A program made the position numbers and the translations under genes. From Candidatus Woesearchaeota archaeon (lineage in GTDB: Archaea; Nanobdellota; Nanobdellia; Woesearchaeales; WJKV01), in NCBI GenBank assembly GCA_019323355.1, contig JAHWHI010000006.1, positions 1 through 11,160 of the forward strand: a DNA stretch of 11,160 nucleotides, in the 5' to 3' direction. Positions 6,046 to 11,160 of this stretch are shown piece by piece. Each line of letters opens with the position of its first letter. The first letter of the stretch is position 1. Under the pieces are notes generated by a model. The model worked only from the letters and a program-made list of their open reading frames with translations, was not told the origin of the DNA and did not search any database.

Positions 6046-9000
6046 CTATCTGCTGTGCTTTGCGATTTTCTTATCCAGTTTCTTGAGGGCTTTGTCTATT
6101 TTCTTGAGCTGTTTTTGCTTATGCTTGTGGTGCTTTATCTTAGGCTTTGGAGTTACAGTCTTTTTCTGCAGTATAATTTTTTTCTTGATCGAGACCGGCT
6201 TGTGCGGCAGCTTAAATTCTGGGAAGTGAAGGTTGATATCTGGAAGGAATCTGGAAATGTTCAAGGTCTCTGGCCTGTACTTTGATAGTAAGCCAATAGG
6301 AACAATCAAGCCTACTGCGATGAGCAGAAGTAAAGTGCCGAACAAAAAGAAATCTTTTTTCGGAACTGTTGTCTCAGTCTCCTCAATTTCTTCTTCCTTG
6401 CTTCCAAGCATTTCATCCTGATTAATATCTGATGCTTGGACATCTTCAACAACTTCTGCTGATTTCTCTTCAGGCTTATCTTCAGGAACAGACTGGGAAT
6501 CGAATGGAACTGTCTTTGAACAGTCCATGATCCGGATATTGCTTGAGATTATAGTATCATAAACAGCCTCAAGCGTGTATGTCCCTTCGGATGGGAAATT
6601 GAAAACAACATAACCGTCTTTTGAAGTCAACCCTTTGAATATCCTGTTGCCAGCAGAATCATAAACACGCAAATCAATGAAAGACATTGCAGATCCTGCA
6701 GCATTGAAGACTGTTATTGAATTATCAATACCTGCACAGACAGAGCTTACTTTCATTGTCCGCGGACTGTTGGACAAAGACCGGGCATAGCTTCCACTGC
6801 CTCCGCCTCCTCCTCCAGAGCCAGAGTATCCGCTGCTTCCGCTTGAACTGCTGCTACTGCTGGAACTGCCAGATCCTCTCACACCAGAATGGTTCAGGTT
6901 ATCTAATTTGAAATTGTTTCCTAGATCAGTGCAGTTGATTCCAGCGATGGTCACGCCTGTAAAATTATTGATGCATGCAGTGAAATTAAATTCAGACGCT
7001 CCAGTGCATGTTGTTGAGATATCTGCTATAGAGTTAACAACTGCGTCTTTGACACATAAGAAAGTGTATCCAGGGTCAGAGACATACATTGTCTTTGTCT
7101 CGTGCTGGATAGTTCCAGCATTGAAGCTTAAGCCGTTGCTGCTGTCGCTCTCCAACTTAATCTCTGATAGATTGAGTTTTCCACTCGAGAAATTGTAAGT
7201 GAAATTGATAAGCAGATTCAGGGTGTCCCAGATCTCCACATAGTGTTTTCCTGTGAACAATACTCCATCAATATTTGAATCCCCATCGATCTTAACTGTC
7301 ACGCTTCCCAAACCAGTAAGGTTTATGTTATTCCCATTTCCAATTAGCGTGTCAACATTATCATAAAGACCGTCACTGTCATCGTCCCTAGGAGTCACCT
7401 CTATCATGATCGTATCATTGCCGACAAGGCTTGTATTGTCAGAGGCATTGAGCCGGATAGTGTGGTTGCTGACACTCAAGGTTGAGATGTTCAGTTCAGT
7501 TCCAGTGCCAAGGTAACCGTCGATGTCTGACCACCATGCCAAGTTTGAAAGCACACCGTCTTCGTCATCGATTGCTGTGCCTCTAAAAGTGATTGTTGAC
7601 TGATTATAATGCGAAGAACCGTTTGCAGGAGCAGTGATGTCAACATTCGGCGGAGTATTGATACTTACTATTGTAACAGAATCATTTATTGACAAAGTCT
7701 CTGCGTTTAGTGCTGAACATGTTGTATTGTAATTGTAGGTGATGTTATTGGAGAAAGTCTTTGTCGCATTGTATAAGCCAGAAGATGAATCGTATGCAAG
7801 TGCAAGCGAGGAATTATCATCAAACAAAATACTGCAGTTCGCGCCGGAAATAGGTGTGCCAGTGCTTATTGTTGTATAATTTGCATAGAACATTATTGGC
7901 TTGTCTTTTTTTGTTGTCAAAGATCCTCCTTGTGCATCGCCCTGGTCATAGGTCTGCAATTGGGTGTTTATTCCAAAAGTATAAGTCGAGAACCCTGTCA
8001 CTGAGAAGACGAATGTGCCATTGATGTAACTTGTTCCTGTACATGATGTACAAATAGTTCCATCTTTGTAGATCGCAGGCATTGCTGAATACGGCAGTCC
8101 ATAAGCTGTTACCTGTGCTGCTGTGTTGAATGCAGAACATAATGGATCATATGAGTCCATTCCTATTGCTGCTTGCGAAAGATTGAAGCAGTATTGTGCG
8201 TTTGTGAAGTCAATATTGCTTGAGTAATCTACCATTCCATTATTGTTGCTGATGTTATCGTTTGCCTGGTCAATTATAAGTATTGAATTGATCGCAGCTG
8301 AAAGATTGATTCTTGGGAAAGTCATCCCAGAATATCCGGTATCAACAATCGGAACTCCTGTACGTTTTAGGATCGTGACTATTTCTAATGGTGTCAGGGC
8401 CTGGCTGTTTCTTAGTTTTGAGTATTGCTGAAGAAGTGCAGCTGCCCCTGCAACATGCGGTGTTGCTTGTGAAGTTCCCTGGAGCAATCGATAGCCAGTA
8501 TCAGAGCATAATCCAATACCTGTACAAGCAGAGCTAGGAGGAACTGCTGAATTAATGTATCTTCCAGGCGCTAATAAATCTAAAGTGTTTCCTCTCTGCG
8601 AAAAGTATGATATGCCATCGACAGGACTGTATCCAACATTATTAGTAGAACCAATAGCTGTTGCATTTGTCAGGCATGCTGGAAAAGCCACTCCATAGGT
8701 TGGAGAACCTGTGCTGAAATAATTTCCAGCTGCAACAGGAACAAAAATTCCTAAACCCTGCGCAGCATCAATCGCATTCTTTATCGCGACCATTGTCGCC
8801 CTATTATCATTATCACAAGGAGTGTTGTTGAATTCGTATGTGCCCAAACTAAGGGATATGGCAGAAATATTATAAGTTGCAGAATTATTGACACAGTAAT
8901 CGATTCCTGCAATAACCCATGCTCCTGTGGGGTCACTGCCATTTTCATTCAATGATTTCATTGCAATAATATTTGCACCTGGCGCCACACCTTTAATCGG

Positions 9001-9657
9001 ACCAGCTGCTGCAACTATTCCACTTACATGTGTTCCATGACCTCTGTCATCAGCAGGGTCATTGTCATTGTTAACATAATCATATCCTCCTGGAACTTTT
9101 GCACATGTTCCAGATGTCATCTGACCCTGTGTGCAGGAGCCGAATTCAGAATGCGTGTAGTCAATACCTGTGTCAACAACACAGACAACCTCTCCTGTTC
9201 CAGTGAGATTCATACCTCCGTATTGTGTTCCATGCACAGTATTTGCCTCTACAAGCGGAACACTGTTTGTCAAAAAAGAATCAAACTTAACACCAGTATC
9301 AAAAGAATCTACATTTGGATCAGATTCAAGAAGATGCATCTCTGACTTTTTGATCCTCATGACAACTGTATTGATATTTGAGTAAACATGCTTGACCTGC
9401 TTGTCCTGGATCTGCACATTGTCAAAGAATTCTGACTGGGCCTGCCTGATATCCTGCTTTCTTGATTCTTTGAATTGTTCCCTGAACTCTTTAGACATCT
9501 GGCCAAAGCTGTTCGCTTTGAACTGCTGTTTTCCTTTTTCTTTCAGATTGACTATAACATCCACATATTCATCTGAGTCTTCCTGGGCTGAGACTGCTAA
9601 TACAGAAGCTAGCAAAAGCACTATTAAAACTAAGATAAGCCATCTATCAACCTTCAT
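6046..9657 (-). CDS. Membrane-anchored subtilisin-like (S8) serine protease
   Basis: A 1203-residue preproprotease. Residues 1-24 are a signal peptide (WLILVLIVLLLASVLAVSA). Residues about 30-125 resemble an inhibitor_I9-like propeptide. The S8 domain follows, with catalytic Asp162 (VVDTGIDYTHSEF), His207 (DDRGHGTHVSG), oxyanion Asn312 (PVAAGN) and Ser396 (GTSQATPHVAG), so it should be active. Several Cys in the catalytic domain (159, 175, 185, 255, 281, 328, 378, 384) suggest disulfides. Residues about 460-925 are beta-rich, Asn/Ser/Thr-rich extracellular modules, including a TPPNVDITAPANGS Ig-like segment and a DDDSDGLYDN calcium-type loop. Then come a Ser/Gly linker (928-956), one small Ig-like domain (about 965-1047), an acidic stalk, a transmembrane helix (1103-1125), and a 78-residue Lys/His-rich cytoplasmic tail. 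GAGGGATT lies 7 nt before ATG 9657. Likely role: processing of surface proteins or digestion of external protein; the substrate is unknown. Confidence 0.93.
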   Translation of the reverse strand: MKVDRWLILVLIVLLLASVLAVSAQEDSDEYVDVIVNLKEKGKQQFKANSFGQMSKEFREQFKESRKQDIRQAQSEFFDNVQIQDKQVKHVYSNINTVVMRIKKSEMHLLESDPNVDSFDTGVKFDSFLTNSVPLVEANTVHGTQYGGMNLTGTGEVVCVVDTGIDYTHSEFGSCTQGQMTSGTCAKVPGGYDYVNNDNDPADDRGHGTHVSGIVAAAGPIKGVAPGANIIAMKSLNENGSDPTGAWVIAGIDYCVNNSATYNISAISLSLGTYEFNNTPCDNDNRATMVAIKNAIDAAQGLGIFVPVAAGNYFSTGSPTYGVAFPACLTNATAIGSTNNVGYSPVDGISYFSQRGNTLDLLAPGRYINSAVPPSSACTGIGLCSDTGYRLLQGTSQATPHVAGAAALLQQYSKLRNSQALTPLEIVTILKRTGVPIVDTGYSGMTFPRINLSAAINSILIIDQANDNISNNNGMVDYSSNIDFTNAQYCFNLSQAAIGMDSYDPLCSAFNTAAQVTAYGLPYSAMPAIYKDGTICTSCTGTSYINGTFVFSVTGFSTYTFGINTQLQTYDQGDAQGGSLTTKKDKPIMFYANYTTISTGTPISGANCSILFDDNSSLALAYDSSSGLYNATKTFSNNITYNYNTTCSALNAETLSINDSVTIVSINTPPNVDITAPANGSSHYNQSTITFRGTAIDDEDGVLSNLAWWSDIDGYLGTGTELNISTLSVSNHTIRLNASDNTSLVGNDTIMIEVTPRDDDSDGLYDNVDTLIGNGNNINLTGLGSVTVKIDGDSNIDGVLFTGKHYVEIWDTLNLLINFTYNFSSGKLNLSEIKLESDSSNGLSFNAGTIQHETKTMYVSDPGYTFLCVKDAVVNSIADISTTCTGASEFNFTACINNFTGVTIAGINCTDLGNNFKLDNLNHSGVRGSGSSSSSSSSSGSSGYSGSGGGGGGSGSYARSLSNSPRTMKVSSVCAGIDNSITVFNAAGSAMSFIDLRVYDSAGNRIFKGLTSKDGYVVFNFPSEGTYTLEAVYDTIISSNIRIMDCSKTVPFDSQSVPEDKPEEKSAEVVEDVQASDINQDEMLGSKEEEIEETETTVPKKDFFLFGTLLLLIAVGLIVPIGLLSKYRPETLNISRFLPDINLHFPEFKLPHKPVSIKKKIILQKKTVTPKPKIKHHKHKQKQLKKIDKALKKLDKKIAKHSR
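6790..6876 (-). repeat. Ser/Gly low-complexity linker within the protease
   Basis: Codons 928-956 encode a run of nine serines followed by mixed Ser/Gly and a run of six glycines. The reading frame is kept with mixed Ser codons (AGC, AGT, TCC and others), so this is a selected protein linker rather than a recent slippage tract. Confidence 0.8.
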
Positions 9658-9664
9658 TTCAGCT

Positions 9665-9710
9665 AATCCCTCTATTTATAAGCAATGATTCATTTATATA
9701 TAAATATATG
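9665..9710 (-). promoter_or_regulatory. Promoter and ribosome binding site of the protease
   Basis: On the minus strand there are two TATA-like elements: ATTTATATATAAAT (about 9693-9706) and GCTTATAAATAG (9672-9682). The distal one would start transcription near 9673, just ahead of the Shine-Dalgarno GAGGGATT (9665-9672), so it is the better candidate. Confidence 0.55.
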
Positions 9711-9750
9711 GGGAATTCGGGCATTTACTCCTGTTTCGGGGCAAATTAAC

Positions 9751-9765
9751 CGAAAGATTTATATA
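9751..9765 (+). promoter_or_regulatory. Strong BRE/TATA promoter with no protein gene behind it
   Basis: CGAAAG followed by ATTTATATA is close to the textbook archaeal BRE-TATA sequence and is the best promoter match in the window. Initiation is expected near 9783-9790. No plausible plus-strand coding frame follows before tRNA-Arg at 9959, so the transcript is probably noncoding. Confidence 0.65.
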
Positions 9766-9782
9766 CTTCTTTTTGCTATTTA

Positions 9783-9905
9783 GTAGTAATAACATCACCT
9801 CTTTTCCCCTTCCAAACCGTTCTGCGGTTTGCGAAGGGTTTTCATACTCCTTCATATCCTACTCCGGGCTTCTTCTGAGGCTTGGGGTTTGATATGATTT
9901 TCATA
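9783..9905 (+). ncRNA. Candidate structured small RNA with two stem-loops
   Basis: The transcript expected from the promoter at 9751-9765 folds into two adjacent hairpins. Hairpin 1: CCCTTCCAAACCG (9807-9819) pairs with CGGTTTG and GAAGGG (9825-9831, 9833-9838), 13 bp with one bulged C and loop TTCTG, followed by TTTT. Hairpin 2: CATATC/GATATG (9853-9858, 9891-9896) closes a 2x2 internal loop. Inside it ACT pairs with GGT, and CCGGGCTTC (9864-9872) pairs with GAGGCTTGG (9877-9885) around a TTCT loop, with several G-U pairs. A-TTTT follows this one too. Unpaired segments ATCACCTC (9795-9802) and ACTCCTTC (9846-9853) resemble the anti-Shine-Dalgarno end of 16S rRNA. I find no C/D or H/ACA boxes, and no 5S, SRP or RNase P signature. 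Both ends are estimates. Confidence 0.45.
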
Positions 9906-9916
9906 GATTTTCTATA

Positions 9917-9930
9917 GAAACCTTTTTAAA
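9917..9930 (+). promoter_or_regulatory. BRE/TATA promoter of the tRNA-Arg/tRNA-Cys pair
   Basis: GAAACC followed by TTTTTAAA ends 29 nt before the tRNA-Arg 5' end, the same spacing as seen at tRNA-Leu. Confidence 0.6.
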
Positions 9931-9958
9931 ATGGATAGAGGTCTTTTGTTCTATCACT

Positions 9959-10098
9959 GGACCCGTAGCCTAGCCTGGATAAGGCGACAGCCTTCTAAGC
10001 TGTAGATCGGGGGTTCGAAAACGTCCGAGGTTGCGCGTAAAAACCGTACGGTTTCCAATAGGTGTAAAACCTCTTGTTCGAAAGTCCCCCCGGGTCCA
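9959..10098 (+). tRNA. tRNA-Arg (anticodon TCT) with a 65-nt intron in the T-loop
   Basis: Acceptor GGACCCG (9959-9965) pairs with CGGGTCC (10091-10097), discriminator A. The D stem is GCCT/AGGC. The anticodon stem ACAGC/GCTGT encloses loop CTTCTAA, uninterrupted, giving anticodon TCT (9994-9996), which decodes AGA. The T stem GGGGG (10009-10013) pairs with CCCCC (10086-10090), but 72 nt rather than 7 lie between the strands. Removing 10020-10084 leaves the canonical T-loop TTCGAAT, identical to that of the tRNA-Leu in this window. The mature tRNA would be 75 nt before CCA addition. A gene finder expecting only anticodon-loop introns would miss or misplace this gene. Confidence 0.92.
10020..10084 (+). 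other. Noncanonical tRNA intron at position 59/60
   Basis: The junctions fit a bulge-helix-bulge. The outer helix is the T stem. The 4-bp central helix is TTCG (10014-10017) with CGAA (10079-10082). The 3-nt bulges are AA|A (10018-10020) and AG|T (10083-10085), each cut between its second and third base. The inner helix next to the bulge is weak. Further in, GAGGTT (10027-10032) pairs with AACCTC (10068-10073), enclosing the 14-nt perfect palindrome AAACCGTACGGTTT (10041-10054). The TTCGAAA at the 5' junction recurs at 10077-10083, which reflects the central helix. Confidence 0.88.
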
Positions 10099-10106
10099 CT
10101 CTTTTT

Positions 10107-10178
10107 GCACGCGTGGCCAAGCGGCTAAGGCAAGAGGCTGCAACCCTCTGATCCCCGGTTCGAGTCCGGGCGCGTGCT
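10107..10178 (+). tRNA. tRNA-Cys (anticodon GCA)
   Basis: Acceptor GCACGCG (10107-10113) pairs with CGCGTGC (10171-10177). Discriminator T at 10178 is the U73 expected for Cys. The D stem is GCC/GGC. The anticodon stem AGAGG/CCTCT encloses loop CTGCAAC, anticodon GCA (10140-10142). The T stem CCCGG/CCGGG encloses TTCGAGT. There is no intron and no encoded CCA. It starts 8 nt after tRNA-Arg, across CTCTTTTT, so the two are probably one transcript, although that T-run could also cause partial termination. Confidence 0.96.
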
Positions 10179-10187
10179 TTGTGCATA

Positions 10188-10226
10188 CATTTATATATGA
10201 ATTCTGACTCTTGATTTTCAGGTGAT
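10188..10226 (+). promoter_or_regulatory. TATA box and Shine-Dalgarno of the small secreted protein
   Basis: CATTTATATATGA (10189-10201) is a good TATA element. AGGTGAT (10220-10226) lies just before ATG 10230 and fixes that start. Confidence 0.6.
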
Positions 10227-10229
10227 TAG

Positions 10230-10700
10230 ATGAGAAGGTTTGTTGTTATCTTCATGATTCTCATGATTTTATTGTCAACATCAGTCTTTGCACTGAAACC
10301 AAAAGAAGGAAGCATAATTGCAAGTGTTCCAACTGATGGGATGACGTATGTTTCTGCAAAACCATATTCTGTTGCACCGAGTTCTTTTGTCACTTTGGAG
10401 AATGTGAACAATGGTGCTGTAAAGAATGTTATTGCTGACAAGTATGGGAGATTCACAGTTGCAATTCCTGCACAAACTGGAGATGAGATCAGAGTTACAT
10501 ACGAAGGCGGAGACATTGTTGTTGACAATTTCCCAGACATGGGTTTTGGCGAAGCTGTCTGGATAGGTTATTCTGCTGGAAAAGCCTATGCAAAGGCAAT
10601 GACAGAACCTCTTGTATCTGATGACGGCGAGATAAATTTCGAGAAGATCCTAGGACCGTTCGCGTCTGCATTCTTTGTTGGAAAAGAAGTAACTGAATGA
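10230..10700 (+). CDS. Small secreted protein with an Ig-like beta domain
   Basis: A 156-residue protein. Residues 1-21 form a signal peptide (RRFVVIFMILMILLSTSVFA, cleavage likely before LKPKEG), with no second membrane segment. Residues about 35-100 have a beta pattern seen in bacterial-type Ig and carboxypeptidase-regulatory-like domains: SSFVTLENVNNG, VKNVIADKYGRFTVAIPAQTGDEIRVTYEGGD. The C-terminal 55 residues (GFGEAVWIGYSAGKAYAKAM and onward) are more helical and do not resemble anything I know. There are no cysteines and no catalytic motif. It starts 51 nt after tRNA-Cys with its own promoter and ends 2 nt from the convergent top6A stop. Function unknown; an export or cell-surface role follows from the signal peptide only. 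Confidence 0.82.
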   Translation: MRRFVVIFMILMILLSTSVFALKPKEGSIIASVPTDGMTYVSAKPYSVAPSSFVTLENVNNGAVKNVIADKYGRFTVAIPAQTGDEIRVTYEGGDIVVDNFPDMGFGEAVWIGYSAGKAYAKAMTEPLVSDDGEINFEKILGPFASAFFVGKEVTE

Positions 10701-10702
10701 TT

Positions 10703-11160
10703 CTAAGGAAGCCAGGTCTTTCTATCCTTTAATTTCTCAGGAAGATAAACTTCATAGACATAGTTCAATGTCTTTGCTGCGAATGCCTGCTGCTCTGCCC
10801 TCTTCTTGTGCTTTGCCATCAAGGCAAGAGCTTTCTGCCATTCTTTGTGTGTCTTGACAAAAGGATCGTTCTTGATACCGTCTTTCAATCTTTTGATGTC
10901 TACCTCTTTCAGTGGATGAGACGGCAGGTTGTAATCAATAATATCTTTTGGAGTCACACCAAGAAATTGCGCCTGAGGAACACAGAAGTATTCATTGATA
11001 TGCGCTGCATTGCCTGAACCTACTTTTAGAGTTCTATAAATGTTCAGATAACCGTATGGGTCTCCGTCTGTGAATACATAGACTGGAAGTTTCTTGTCAT
11101 CTGCCAACCGTCTTATGAATCTTCTTGTTGCCCGCGTCGGAACACCCATCATTGCAATGA
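10703..11160 (-). CDS. top6A: DNA topoisomerase VI subunit A (Spo11-like), C-terminal part
   Basis: The frame is open from the right edge of the window to a TAG at 10703-10705, giving 151 complete codons and the stop. The sequence is the Toprim half of the topoisomerase VI A subunit: GVPTRATRRFIRRL, then PVYVFTDGDPYGYLNIYRTLKVGSGNAAHINEYFCVP, with the D-x-D metal site in TDGDPYG, then AQFLGVTPKDIIDYNLPSHPLKEVDIKRLKDGIKNDPF, then the Q-QAFA segment before the C-terminus ending KTWLP. With subunit B it relaxes and decatenates DNA through ATP-dependent double-strand passage. The catalytic Tyr lies in the winged-helix half outside the window. Two adjacent in-frame Met codons near 11150 are internal, not the start. 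The end is intact. Confidence 0.96.
   Translation of the reverse strand, partial: IAMMGVPTRATRRFIRRLADDKKLPVYVFTDGDPYGYLNIYRTLKVGSGNAAHINEYFCVPQAQFLGVTPKDIIDYNLPSHPLKEVDIKRLKDGIKNDPFVKTHKEWQKALALMAKHKKRAEQQAFAAKTLNYVYEVYLPEKLKDRKTWLP

Noticed and set aside
9698..9794. 31-codon minus-strand frame behind GAGGTGATG near 9793
   Set aside because: The AGGTG could act as a ribosome binding site, but it overlaps the ATG, and the peptide is low-complexity and runs into the protease promoter. The same bases on the plus strand fit the candidate small RNA better.
9783..9905. Candidate RNA as 5S rRNA, SRP RNA, RNase P RNA or H/ACA guide
   Set aside because: The length would suit 5S, but none of the conserved sequences of these RNAs is present, and the internal loop of hairpin 2 is too small for a pseudouridylation pocket.
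10014..10083. Repeated TTCGAAA flanking the tRNA-Arg insertion, read as a target-site duplication or att site
   Set aside because: The insert is only 65 nt, and the repeat is explained by the TTCG/CGAA central helix of the splicing motif. No integrase or element genes are nearby.
9995..10186. Small minus-strand open frame across tRNA-Arg and tRNA-Cys
   Set aside because: It is entirely antisense to two well-folded tRNAs. The GGDQRVA-like text, typical of false annotations over tRNAs, is an artefact.

Overview
This window looks like chromosomal DNA from an archaeon, most likely a small-genome DPANN lineage of the Woesearchaeota/Pacearchaeota kind. The kingdom call is firm. It rests on ABCE1/Rli1, archaeal TrmI, a DUF99 protein, the DNA topoisomerase VI A subunit, BRE/TATA promoters, and two tRNA introns bounded by bulge-helix-bulge motifs. 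The phylum call is an inference from tight gene packing and many small secreted or single-pass proteins without clear relatives. I see no mobile element and no CRISPR array.

Layout. Positions 1-453 (minus) hold the start of a secreted lamin-tail-domain protein that runs off the left edge. Positions 650-1906 (plus) are a three-gene operon of small helical proteins; the first two clearly share a 67-residue domain. It converges on a membrane-anchored Cys-containing surface protein (1901-2674, minus). Positions 2763-4249 (plus) carry intron-containing tRNA-Leu(CAA), then the tRNA m1A methyltransferase TrmI 12 nt later, then a DUF99 protein whose frame overlaps trmI by 85 nt. Converging on this is rli/ABCE1 (4246-6003, minus), preceded by a 1203-residue membrane-anchored subtilisin-like protease (6046-9657, minus). 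Positions 9658-9958 contain no protein gene but have a strong promoter and two stem-loops that I read as a candidate small RNA. Next come tRNA-Arg(TCT), with an intron inside the T-loop, and tRNA-Cys(GCA), 8 nt apart. The window ends with a small secreted protein (10230-10700, plus) converging on the 3' part of top6A (10703-11160, minus).

How the parts fit. Much of the window serves RNA and translation: three tRNAs, a T-loop methyltransferase on the same strand as one of its likely substrates, and the ribosome-recycling ATPase. The other theme is the cell surface: the LTD protein, the Cys-containing anchored protein, the protease and the small beta-rich secreted protein. All three convergent gene pairs meet within 6 nt at their stop codons.

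The points most worth a second look are the intron at position 59/60 of tRNA-Arg; the in-phase T TTT TTC heptamer at the trmI-DUF99 overlap, where the DUF99 frame has no usual start codon after the trmI stop; the structured candidate RNA at about 9783-9905, which carries anti-Shine-Dalgarno-like segments; and the three-gene coiled-protein operon of unknown function.
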